From a virus, in the IMG/VR virus record IMGVR_UViG_3300046167_000601, positions 1 through 29,466 of that record: a stretch of 29,466 bases of DNA, one strand, 5' to 3'. A model generated the notes under the pieces. It worked only from the letters and a program-made list of their open reading frames with translations. It was not told where the DNA came from and ran no database searches. The first letter of the stretch is position 1; each line of letters opens with the position of its first letter. The position numbers and the translations under genes are program-made. This document shows, one piece after another, positions 10,601-20,900 of the stretch.

Positions 10601-13600
10601 GAATATGGAAGTATTCAAAAGTTACACACAAGAAATACAGATATAATAACTTTATGTGAGGATAAAATATTAAGAGTATTAGCTAATAAAGATGCTTTAT
10701 TTAATTCTGATGGAAATATAAATTTAACATCTAACCAAAATGTATTAGGGCAGGCTATAGCTTATAAAGGAGAATACGGTATTTCAAAAAACCCTGAATC
10801 GTTTGCTTCACATGGGTACAGAGCATATTTTACAGATAAATCAAGAGGAAGCGTTTTAAGATTAACGCAAGATGGGTTAACTGTTATTTCAAGCAAAGGG
10901 ATGACATCATATTTTAGAGAAAATTTAATTGCAGAAACAGAACAAATAGTTGGTTCATTTGACGTTTATTCGCAACAATATATATTAGCTATTCCCACGG
11001 TACTAAGTAGTTTAGCTTTTAAAGAAGATGTAGATGGTTGGAGTTCAAGATTATCTTTTTTACCTGATACAGGAATATCAGTAAATGGTAAATATTATAC
11101 ATGCTCAACTGGTGAGCTATATCAGCACCATGCCGCAGAGGTTAATAGAAATAATTTTTATGGTATACAACATACTTCTGGATTAAAGTTTATATTTAAT
11201 CAAGATCCTTCTGCAATAAAAAACTTTCAAACTATTTCGTATGAGGGAACTGAAGGTTGGTTATCAAAGCTAAATGGTATTGACGTTATTTCTACTGATC
11301 AACAAACTGGTGAAATTATTAATTTTACTAAAAAAGAAGGTAAATATTTTGCTAATATATCTGGAACTGAAGAAGAATTAAATACATTATCTGGTAGTGA
11401 ATTAGATTCAAAACTAAAAAACTTTTCAATACAAGGATTAGGTAATATAGCTAATCACAGTGGAGTGCCATTTACAACTACTACAACCACAACTACAAGC
11501 ACAACTACTACGACTACAAGCACAACTACTACAACTACAACGTTAGATTGTGGTTTAACATTATCAGTTGGTAGTTATTCAAATAATGGTTGTACTATAA
11601 CAGGTAGTTTTGGTTCAAGTTATACAAATAGTGATAATCTTATTTTAACTGTAGGCACAGGTGCTATTGGGGATGGAACGGTAACTAAAAGTGAATTAGC
11701 CGCAGGGCATACAACAACAATGAACGAAGGAGCAACTATAACAGCAACAGTTATAAGTGGATTATGTGTTGGGACAGTAGCTACTATTAATGCGCCTCAA
11801 TCTTCAACAGTGGTTGTACAAGCACCCACCGCAGCGTTTACACATGATACTGTTACTTTATCAGCAACTACAACTGGTACAGTAAATACTTTTAAGTGGT
11901 TTAAAGGAACCGCTAGTAATAGTTTAAGTGAAATAGCAGGTGAAATTAGTAGAACATTAACTACAACGGAAACTACAGCAGACGAAATATTTTATAAATG
12001 TCAAGTAAATGGAAGCACAGACTCAGCAGTTGTTAGTATAGTATATACAGCTAGAACATCGTATACAGCTAGGTTCCAGTCAGGAACAGAGGCTGCTCAG
12101 GCGGCTTGTGCTGCATCGGGGACAACAAGGACTATATTTGGTAATCATGCTTCTTTTGATGATGTAACACAATTTTTTACAGATATTCAAGGAAACATAA
12201 ATAATTTCCAGCAAGGTACATATTCTAATTCAACTGACGGAAGTAATAATAAATATAGATTTATAAACGCATTTGGTGTGCCGGACACAGCAATAGTATG
12301 TAGTACTAATTCTGCAGTTCAAGCAATAACCGTAACGGCTTGTAGAAATTCAAGTATTGTAAAAAACTTTAATGTAACTAAGTCAACAAGTGTTGCAGAT
12401 TTAGTAGCTAATAAAGTAATTGATTTTACAACAACGCAGGCAGGTTACACACATTGGGTTGTTACAAACGCAAATTATACAGGAGGTTCTTTTGATGGTA
12501 CACCTACGCTTGCTAATGTAAACAACGCAGATACGTGTATAGCACAGGATCCGCCAACATTAGCAATAACAGCTACAGCAAGTGTTGTAGAGGGCCAAAC
12601 AATAACTCTTGCAGCAACGCCAAGTCATTCCTCTCAGGGGGGTACTTACAGTTATCAATTTCAAAGAAGTACAGATGATTTTGCTAGCAATTCAAGCAGT
12701 GTAGGAAACGCGATTACCGGCACAGCAGCAACGCAGAATAAAACAACAACTGAGTCTGACTGCAGACAGTTTACATTTTAGATGTATATTAAACGGAAGT
12801 ATAACATCAAATAAAGCGCCTGTTACGGTGTCAGCTTATCAATCAGTAAGTTTAAAACGTACAGCTGGAGCTGATATAGCAGCTAAAACAACCGCTTGTA
12901 ATTCAACAGACCTAGTAACGTTATATTACAATCAATTAATATCAAACCTATCAGGTTCTACCGTATTGTATTCAGATGACGCGGGAGGGACTAGCAATAT
13001 AACAGCTGGTACTTATTCTGATGGAACACATTATGCTTATGTTAATGCTAGTAGAAGCGTATTAGAAAAAACAGTAGATGGGACAACAGCTAGATGGCAT
13101 GTATGTACAGGTACAGCTCAATCAATTACTATAGCAGGTGCAACCACAGCTAACACAAATGATGCCGCACAGTTAACAGCTAATGCTACAAACTATGTGC
13201 CAACATCATTTACATGGAAAAGAACACCCCCTGGCGGAAGTGAAGCAATAGTACAAGGGCCAAGTTCTGACTCTATATTTTATGCAAGCGAAAGCAGCGC
13301 GGAGCTTTTTCATATAAAGTTATTGCAACTGATGAAGCAGGAGTTTCAAAAGAAGATACTCATACTGTAACATTTAGTGTGCCAACACAAACAGTAACTG
13401 TACAAGCTTGTCCTGGAGGAGGCACAAGTTATAATATAAAAATTACAAATGCTACTGGTTTTGGAGTAGGTAATGTTGTTCAATTAGCTTCTTTTGAAGG
13501 AGGTAATGCTGGATCATATAAAGTAACTAACGCGAGTGCAGGTAGTTTTGATGATACAACTACAGCAACGAACACTTCTGCTTTTGATAGTTGTTGTTCA

Positions 13601-14657
13601 TCTTTAGGTTGTTCTGTTACAATATCAGATAATCAAAGTGGGGCAGGTGCAATACTAATAGGCACAAGTGTTACATTAACAGCGGCAGCGGTAAATTATA
13701 CAGCAGCAACTTTTAACTGGCAAGTATCAACTGATGGGGGGTAGTAGTTATGGTAGCACAGTTGGAACAAGTTCAACTTTTAATCCAGATAACAGCGGTG
13801 CTGGTACTAAAAAATATAAATGTACTGTTGTAGGAAGCCAAAGCGAAAGTGAATTTGCAACTAAAGATATATCTTGGTTTGAAGCTTCGGAACAGGAAAG
13901 AACTTATAGACTTCTTGCTTGTGACGATGATTTTCTTAAATTTGGTACATACACAAGTGTTAATCCTTTAGCTAGTAACACAGTAGTTGATATAGGCACG
14001 GGGGTATGTTTTCAAACAGGTACATACTTTGAAGGTGCAAGTCAACCAACAGCTGATGGTGCAATATCTGAACAGTATGCTGATTGTACAGCTTGTAACA
14101 ATGCTCAAGCTAGAACAGATGATTGTACAGCTAATTTTAGCTCAGGTTCATATACAGGTGGCAGCTATACTCTTACTGGGTTTTTTGGAACAAGTTATAG
14201 TGATACTGATGAATTTACTTTAAGTTCAAATAATGGCTCAGCCACAGTTAGCGGTTCTAATATAGTAACAGTAAGCGTTTTAAAAGCAGGTGCGACAGTA
14301 ACGGCTGTTGCTGGGGCTACAATAACATTAACATCAAGATTTGGCGCAAACTGTGTTAATACAACACATACAACAATAGTACCTCTTTCTACTTGTAATT
14401 CAGTACAGGTTTATTATAGTGTTGATAATCCTCAATCAAACACAACGGCTGCAAATAACTTATGTGGCGGGGGAACATTAAGATTAAAAACGGCTTTTAT
14501 GAATGGAACTACATTAGCTAGCTCTCAAGTTGTTTATAGCAATAATACTTGTTCAAATTTACTTGGAGGAACAAAGTACTTTACGCAAGATAATGCAAAT
14601 TATTATATATGGAATGGTTATTCATTAGCTGGGCCATATACGATACCTTGCCCATAA
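7672..14657 (+). CDS. Giant tail stabilization / receptor-binding protein, broken by four disruptions
   Basis: Reconstructed as about 2,327 aa. The N-terminus (KKTFLRGRMNKDLDERLLPD, then GEYRDASNIQISS) matches my memory of stabilization or tail-hub proteins of crAss-like and marine podoviruses. Residues to ~1265 form the hub. A poly-Thr linker follows, then a string of Ig-like and Cys-bearing modules, likely the surface-exposed receptor-binding fibre. Disruptions: near 7953-7960 (AAA to AA restores GTSGNAIVEYNAV), near 12753-12760 (one extra base; restores ESDADSLHFRC), near 13296-13310 (one missing T or two extra bases; restores SYKVIATDEAG), and in a G6 run at 13735-13740 (restores STDGGSSYGSTVG). 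After correction the length is an exact multiple of three. Internal ATGs at 12828 and 13734 are not starts. Fusion of hub and fibre in one chain is my reading of the continuous frame. Confidence 0.75.
11474..11542 (+). repeat. Tandem ~21-nt repeat encoding a poly-Thr linker
   Basis: Three tandem copies of a unit like ACAACTACTAC-ACTACAAGC occur: a longer first copy (27 nt, 11474-11500), then 21-nt copies at 11501-11521 and 11522-11542. They encode 23 residues, all Thr except two Ser. The stretch joins the tail hub to the Ig/Cys module array and would form an extended, flexible stalk. Such repeats are prone to slippage and homologous recombination. Confidence 0.9.
11550..14657 (+). other. Array of Ig-like and Cys-bearing modules in the tail fibre part
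   Basis: Approximate layout read from the reconstructed protein: module A1 (11550-11800, GSYSNNGCTITGSFG), Ig1 (11805-12045, VTLSATTTG then FYKCQVNG), Cys-bearing module (12050-12540), Ig2 (12550-12830, SVVEGQTITLAATPS then LHFRCILNG), Cys-bearing module (12840-13110), Ig3 (13115-13390, FTWKRTPPGG), Cys-bearing module (13390-13610), Ig4 (13610-13870, FNWQVSTDGG then KKYKCTVVG), Cys-bearing module (13880-14100), A2 (14110-14390, GSYTGGSYTLTGFFG) and a terminal module (14395-14657, NYYIWNGYSLAGPYTIPC). A1 and A2 are clear duplicates. Ig-like domains in phage surface proteins are thought to bind carbohydrate; that function is inferred here. Confidence 0.7.
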
Positions 14658-14669
14658 AAATTAAATTAA

Positions 14670-15590
14670 ATGAAATATATTTGTGCACAGCCAGCAATTA
14701 AATACTTTGCTTGGCAAATAGACGTGTTTATACACAGTCTAATAAATAATAATGTAAATCAAAAAGATATACATATAATAAATTCAATACCTGAAAATGG
14801 TATTGATAATTATTTTTCAATATTAAAAGAAAAATACTCTGAGGTTTTATTTGAGTTTTACGTAGATGATAGATCATATAAACAATATCAACCATCTATA
14901 AAGCCGCATTTAGCTTATAAACACTATTTAAAACACCCTGAACTACAAAAAGAAAATATACTTTTATTAGATTCAGACGTAAGTATTACAAAACCTTTAG
15001 ATTTTTCAACTATGCTTAATGATAATATATGGTATTTAAGTGACACTAGCAGCTATTTAAATTACGATTACATAAAATCAAAAGGTGATGACGTTTTAAA
15101 CAAAATGCTAGAAGTTGCTGATATTAGTGAACATGTAATTAAATCACAAAACAATAACTCTGGTGGCGCTCAATATTTAATAAAAAGTGTTGACGCTATA
15201 TACTGGAAAGAAGTAGAAGATTTATCACATAGATTATATATAGAGTTATTAGCAATGTACAGTAGAAAGCCACCCGAAGAAGCAGGTAACTACGGATTAC
15301 AAATATGGACGTCAGAAATGTGGGCTATGATATGGGTTGCATGGAAAAAAGGTATAATGACATTAACACACCCAGAATTAGATTTTTGCTGGGCAACAGA
15401 TGATATAGAAAAGTGGGATCAAACTAAAATATTCCATAATGCAGGAGTAACATGTGGTTGTCAAAATATGTTTAAAAAATCAAATTACACAAATAAGTTA
15501 CCTGATTTAAATTTAGCAATTGATGAAACAAAATGTTCATTTAATTATTATAATATGCTAAAAAAAGTTTTAACTTATAAAATACAATAA
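14670..15590 (+). CDS. Glycosyltransferase-like protein (GT-A type, DxD)
   Basis: A 306-aa protein. It has ENILLLDSDVSITKPL with a DSD motif at residues 101-103, preceded by a hydrophobic strand, as in metal-dependent GT-A glycosyltransferases where the DxD binds the nucleotide-sugar metal. KPHLAYKHYLKHP lies just before it. The C-terminal half contains LQIWTSEMWAMIWVAWKKG and IFHNAGVTCGCQNMF. There is no signal peptide or membrane anchor, so it should act in the host cytoplasm. It begins 12 nt after the tail fibre gene and is in the same operon as virion genes, suggesting it glycosylates a virion protein or alters host surface sugar. Donor and acceptor are unknown. Confidence 0.65.
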   Translation: MKYICAQPAIKYFAWQIDVFIHSLINNNVNQKDIHIINSIPENGIDNYFSILKEKYSEVLFEFYVDDRSYKQYQPSIKPHLAYKHYLKHPELQKENILLLDSDVSITKPLDFSTMLNDNIWYLSDTSSYLNYDYIKSKGDDVLNKMLEVADISEHVIKSQNNNSGGAQYLIKSVDAIYWKEVEDLSHRLYIELLAMYSRKPPEEAGNYGLQIWTSEMWAMIWVAWKKGIMTLTHPELDFCWATDDIEKWDQTKIFHNAGVTCGCQNMFKKSNYTNKLPDLNLAIDETKCSFNYYNMLKKVLTYKIQ

Positions 15591-15608
15591 AAATGTAATA
15601 ATAACATT

Positions 15609-15929
15609 ATGGCACTTATAACATTAGAAACAACTTTTACAAAAAACACTTCTTTGCAAGTAGGTGATTTAATATATTATTTAGGAACAGATAGCACGGT
15701 AAAAAAACTAGGGCCAGTAAATACTATTGCAGACGGATATATTGTTTGTAATGCAACTGGTGATTTATCACAATTAACAACTTCAAGTTATATATTCTTT
15801 GGTAAGGATAATAGCAAAAATACTTCCGGGTTGTTAGGGTATTATATGGAAGTAAATATAAAAAACACAGAAACTGATCATGCAGAGCTATTTGCGGTTA
15901 ATTCAGAAATATTTATAAGTAGCAATTAA
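15609..15929 (+). CDS. Small putative virion protein
   Basis: A 106-aa beta-rich protein without Cys-rich motifs, signal peptide or membrane segments. It begins with TLETTFTKNTSLQVGDLIYY and ends with GYYMEVNIKNTETDHAELFA followed by VNSEIFISSN, a pattern I recall from short uncharacterised proteins next to fibre and internal virion genes in marine podoviruses. It is probably a minor virion component, with no firmer role visible. The gene starts 18 nt after the glycosyltransferase gene and is followed 10 nt later by the first internal virion gene. A short AATGT/ACATT pairing at 15592-15608 precedes the start but is too weak to call. Confidence 0.6.
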   Translation: MALITLETTFTKNTSLQVGDLIYYLGTDSTVKKLGPVNTIADGYIVCNATGDLSQLTTSSYIFFGKDNSKNTSGLLGYYMEVNIKNTETDHAELFAVNSEIFISSN

Positions 15930-15939
15930 AACAAAAATT

Positions 15940-16662
15940 ATGAGCAAATTAGGAGATACACTTAAGGGCCTTCCAGATGCAGGCAAAGCAATAGGCGGCG
16001 CTTTTAAAGCAATCGGTAGTCTTTTTGGTGGTAGAAAAAGAAGAAGAAGAGAAAGAGCTGCAAGAAAAGATTTTAAAAAAAGGGGAGCAGACTATGAAGC
16101 ATTTGATATAACAAATCCTTTTACTGGAATGGAGAACACCTACGACGATGTTTCAAACCCATATGAAGGCTTAACAAATGAATTAAATGATTTAAGAGTA
16201 TCTACTGAAGCGGCAGATTTTGAGGCACAACAAGTACAACAAGGATTAGCTCAATCTTTAGATGCTTTTAGGGGCGCTGGTGGCGGAAGTGGCGCTGCAT
16301 CGTTAGCAACAGCATTAGCACAAGAACAAAGAAGAAGTATGCAGGGAATTGCGGCTGATATAGCTAGGCAGGAAGTTGACAATACTAGACTAGCTAGGCA
16401 GGCAGATATGAATATACAAAGTCAAACTGCTGAGGCTGATCTTGGTATACAAACAAGACAAGCAGCGGCTGGTATGGATATACAACAACTTGAAGCTACA
16501 GGAGAATCTACAAGACAAGAAAGAGAACTTGATAGAAAAGGTGATTTATATGGTATTGCTGCAAGTGAATTGAGCGCAGCTAGAGAAGCTAGGCAACAAG
16601 CTACTTCTGATTTATTCGGAGGTTTAGGAGAGGTTGCAGGTGGTATTTTTGGTAAAGATTAA
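15940..16662 (+). CDS. Putative internal virion / ejection protein (small)
   Basis: A 240-aa protein. The N-terminus is an amphipathic glycine-containing helix (AGKAIGGAFKAIGSLFGG) followed by a very basic patch, GRKRRRRERAARKDFKKRG. A short linker contains NPFTGMENTYDDVSNPYEG. Then comes a Gly turn (RGAGGGSGAAS) and a long Ala/Gln/Arg-rich coiled coil to a second Gly-rich end (DLFGGLGEVAGGIFGKD). This layout is common for small internal virion proteins that leave the capsid with the DNA and help form a channel (compare T7 gp14 or P22 gp7 by role). The assignment rests on composition and on the two larger candidates just downstream. Confidence 0.65.
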   Translation: MSKLGDTLKGLPDAGKAIGGAFKAIGSLFGGRKRRRRERAARKDFKKRGADYEAFDITNPFTGMENTYDDVSNPYEGLTNELNDLRVSTEAADFEAQQVQQGLAQSLDAFRGAGGGSGAASLATALAQEQRRSMQGIAADIARQEVDNTRLARQADMNIQSQTAEADLGIQTRQAAAGMDIQQLEATGESTRQERELDRKGDLYGIAASELSAAREARQQATSDLFGGLGEVAGGIFGKD

Positions 16663-16680
16663 AATTATAAAAAAAATATT

Positions 16681-17970
16681 ATGGGATTAAGTCAAGCAAC
16701 AATGAACGCAATTGCAAGAGCGCAGAAAGCAACATCTATATCAACAGCTAGTGTTGGAAGTAAAGCTTTTGCTGATAGCTATGAAAAATCATATTCTGAA
16801 CAAGTTGAAAAGCTAGCTAAAGAAGAAGAAAGAAAAGAAGAAGCTAAATTAAATTCTCTTGACGAATTAGAAGAATTAACTTTATTAGGCACTAAATTAG
16901 GAAAATTTGGACTAGAGGGTGAAAAAATATTAAAAGCTGCTAAAGATGAAGTTTATAAAACATATGATTTAAAATCTACTTTTGATCAAACGGTTGCGCA
17001 AAGAGAAATAATGGCAAGGGTTAAAAAAGAATTAGAGCCTTTTGGCGAAGCAAATTTATATTACAAAGTGCAATAAAAGCAAACTCTACAAAGTCTTTAG
17101 ACAAATCAATGATAGAAATTAAAAATTTTGCTGGAAGTAAATATAATAAATATCAAGTTGTACAGGCGCTGGGAGAAAAACACGAAGTAGTTGATAATGA
17201 AACTATACGCACATATATAGATGGGAATGAAATTAATATAAAAATTGCTGATTTTAAAAACCAAGATTTTGCTATTTCAAATAATGACTTACAATTACAA
17301 GAGCAGTTTTTAAAGGATGAAAATACTTTTGTAAGAGATGCAAGGCAATCTAACATGACAAACAACCAAGTAGAAAACATGGTAGATGAGTATATGAGGA
17401 ACATAGATCAACAGGGCAAGAAAAATTTACTTTATAATTTTTTTAATATTGATTTAAGTGAAGAGGCAGCAAATTATGAAGGCCCAGAAGATATTTATAA
17501 AACTACTTTAAAAGAAAGAATGTTAAAAAGAATTAGAAGTAGATATAATGAAGAAGATGAAAAGAAAAATGAAGATGATCCTAAATCTTATGTAACAAGA
17601 GCTAACGAACTTATAGAAGCAGGAGAAAACAGCAACTGGTACAAAACAGTTGTTATCAGATAGACTTAGAGGACAATACAAAATACAAGGCAGTAAAGTT
17701 ACATTTTTATCTGGTTACGAAAAAGATGCAAATGGAGATGAAGACTTTTCAAAACCTTTATTTGAATCAACCCCTTTGGACATGTATGATTTAAATGATA
17801 GAAAACAAATTTTATCTAAAGTATCACAAAATGTTTATATAGGTAACGAGGCTGATTCAATTTCAGATATAATTTTTAAAACTAGTTTTGATATTGATTC
17901 AAACCCAAATACTTCAGTCCCACCACCAGGAACAACACCATTCCCTCCAATTTTTCCACCTAATAATTAA
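16681..17970 (+). CDS. Putative internal virion protein (middle), broken by two disruptions
   Basis: Reconstructed as about 429 aa, Lys/Glu-rich and mostly helical (an early stretch is KLAKEEERKEEAKLNSLDEL), with a Pro-rich C-terminal tail (PPPGTTPFPPIFPPNN). The frame stops at 17076. A missing base near TTATATTACA (17056-17064) lets it continue as LQSAIKANSTKSLDKSM, which absorbs the ATG at 17109. A further extra base near CAACTGGTACA (17634-17643) joins it to GTKQLLSDRLRGQYKIQG and absorbs the ATG at 17650. The net length change is zero, so the total stays divisible by three. It lies between two internal virion candidates and is likely part of the same ejectosome set, but no known domain is recognised. 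Confidence 0.55.
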
Positions 17971-17982
17971 AAAAAATAAATT

Positions 17983-20900
17983 ATGTTTGAATTAAATGGT
18001 CAAAAATTTACATCTAGAGCAAGTACAAGACGCCGCTAATAAAAGCAATTTGTCTTTAGAGGAATATCTTGCTAAATCTGGTATGACTAGAATATTAGAA
18101 AGTTCACCGGATTTTCAAAACCCTACAATGCCGGGTGCGGTTGTAGGAGAGTTCAAGCACCCGATATGGGGCCCAGATTGGCAGATGGTTCTTTGGAATT
18201 ACCTGTTCCGACTGAGCAGTTATTAGGTAAAAAACCACCAAAAAAAACAGCTTAATCTTAATGACTGGAAAGAAGGGCTAGCTAGTATATTTGAAGATGA
18301 AAACTGGAATTATTGGGTCTATGGTAGTAGGAGCTAAAACTGGTAATGAAAGAAGAAAAGCGGCGAACGAAATATTTAAAGTATTTAAAGGCAATAAAGA
18401 TGAAGGGAGCATTGAGGATTTTGTTGAGGTTGCTAATAAAATGAATGAGGCACCCCAAATAGAATCATTTAATAAATGGAGTGAATCATATGATAAGTAT
18501 AAAGAGGCTTATAAAAAAGTTCCTGGTTATGATAATATAAAAAGTGATTTAGTTGCTACTGTAATGGCGTCAAAGGAAGAGGGTGTTGCTGGAATGTTTG
18601 GTGTATTTACACAATCAATGGTAAGTATGCTTAACTCTGAGGCTGTTGGTCAGGGATTAGATTATGGATTAGTTGGCTCATTAGGTGGAATCGCTGCGGG
18701 TGCGGCAGGTGGCCCATTAGCACCGGTAACAAGTACTGCAGGTGGAATTGGCGGTGGTGTTTCAGGTTTTATGATGGGCGCAAGTAAAATGACGGAGCAG
18801 TTAGCAACTTTTACAGATTTAGTACAAGAAGAAATTAGAGACAATCCTCAAAAATATAAAGGCGGGTTTAATGAAGAAAATGTAGGAGTAGTTTTAAATG
18901 ATGAAGATTTATTTAAAAAATTTAAAAGAAGAAGTATTTCTAGAGGATTTACCATAGGAGCAATTGATGCAGCAGGAGCTGTTTTTGGTATTAAAGGCGC
19001 TAGTCTTATATCAGCATCTACTAGAAAAGCAGCGGGGCCCGATTGCATCAAAATTAGCGGGGGGGAGCAGTTGTTGGAGCGGCTGAAACGGGATCTGCTT
19101 TTACAGGGGAATTAGGTGGACAATTAGCGGCAGGACAAGATATTGATATTAAAGAGGGTATTGTTGAATCAATAGTAGGTCCAGTTACATCGTCTCCCAC
19201 TACTGTAGCGGCCGCTGGATTAGGTTTTGGAATGAAGCCTACGTTGGGTAAATACAAAGTAAATGGAGATCAAATTACAAGAGAAATGGCTCTTGAATTA
19301 AATAAACTAAGAACATTAGAAGATGATTTTGTTATAGAAGTTACTGGTGACCCTGAAGTTGAAAAAATTATTTCTGATAAAACAAAAGATTTTGCATTAG
19401 AAAAAGATATTGATCCTGAGTTAACAGATAAATTAGATAGAGCTGCCGTAAAAGCTTTAGAATCTCAAAGAGCTGATCTTTTAAATTCAAAAACTAGAAG
19501 CGGTAAAAACAGGCTGAAAGATATTGAAAATCAAATTGATGAAATTACTAATAAAGTAACTGAAAAAAATAAAAATATATCAAATACTAATGAAGAATTA
19601 ATTAATACAATAAAATCTGAAGAGTCTACGCCTACACAAATAGAAACAGCTAAAAACAAATTAGTAGAAACTAATCAAGGTTTAATAAATACTATAGTAA
19701 ATAAAAACTTTAACCCAACATTAGACACTACACTTACAAAAGAAGATTTTGCATCAGAAATTAATATAGAGTTTGCTAAATTAATCAATTCGTATAAACC
19801 TGAAAAAGGCACACCTTTTGGTGCTTATGTACAACAAAACCTACCGAAAAGATTACCAGCTGTATTCGATAGATTAGTTGAAACAAAAACTAATCCTGAG
19901 ACTGGTAAACAAGAAATAATATCTAAACAAGATATAACTGAAAAACAGATTGAAGGTGAAATAACTACACAAGGAGAAGTTAAATTACAAGTTGATAAAG
20001 TAAAATCTGTAAAAAATAAATTATTTACATCAAAGTTAGGCTTTGATAAAAAGTTTGTTCCAGGACAAACAGATAAAACTTTTGCCGATGTAATTGCTGA
20101 AGCAGTAACTAAAACATTTGGTACTAGTCTTCCTGAAGTAACTAATAAAAACTTTGTAAAAGAATTCCAAAAGAAAAACAGAGCTGAGTTAACACCTTTT
20201 ATTCAAGAGTTATTAAAGAAGGATAAAGACACAGGCGTTGATAATTTTAAAATATTTCTTGAACAAAACTTTGATGAGGTTATAAATCAATTACCTCAAA
20301 ACGTTATAAACAAAAAATATAAAATGCTAAGAGAGGCTGTTACAGATGAACAAGGTAACAGACGAAGAGAAGCAACAAAAGAAGGAAATGTAATGTTTAC
20401 AAAAGTGCAGCAAGAAAAAGCTGATTTTATAAAATATTTTACAGATCCTGAACTTGGTTCAAGCACAAGGAGTGATAGAAAACAATCTTTATTAAGAACA
20501 TTAGTAGATGAGCTTTCAGCAGATGCCGCTTTACAGGTCACACAAGACGAAAAAGTAATGGATAAGTTTAAACAAGTTCAAGATGTAGAGGGCAAAGCAG
20601 TACCCGACAATTTTCTTGATGTTATTGTTGAAAAACTTGATAGAGGAATTGACTACTTAAATAACTTACAAAAAAATAATGGTACTTTATATGCAAGTTT
20701 AGGTTTACCTGAATTAACAATACAAGCTATTAAAGTGTTTATGCAAACACTGAGTGTTACTTTTAAAGCAACAAATAATTTTGCAAAAGCTTTATCGGCT
20801 GGTATAAAAGAAGCACAAAAACTATTTGACTCAAAAGAGGAAAAAGCTATAGTTAAGAAAAATCTTGAACAAGTTTTTACAGGCCCTAAAAGTATAAATG

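Noticed and set aside
11474-11542. CRISPR array
   Set aside because: The repeats are contiguous, have no spacers and encode a Thr linker in frame.
15592-15608. AATGT/ACATT hairpin before the 106-aa gene
   Set aside because: A five-pair AT-rich stem is expected by chance in this base composition.
3210-19062. Programmed ribosomal frameshifting
   Set aside because: There are too many sites, with mixed +1 and -1 shifts, no shared slippery motif, and they occur in virion genes that do not use frameshifting.
3210-19062. Stop-codon reassignment as in some crAss-like phages
   Set aside because: The breaks need a frame change, not read-through, and TAA, TAG and TGA all end genes at sensible places.
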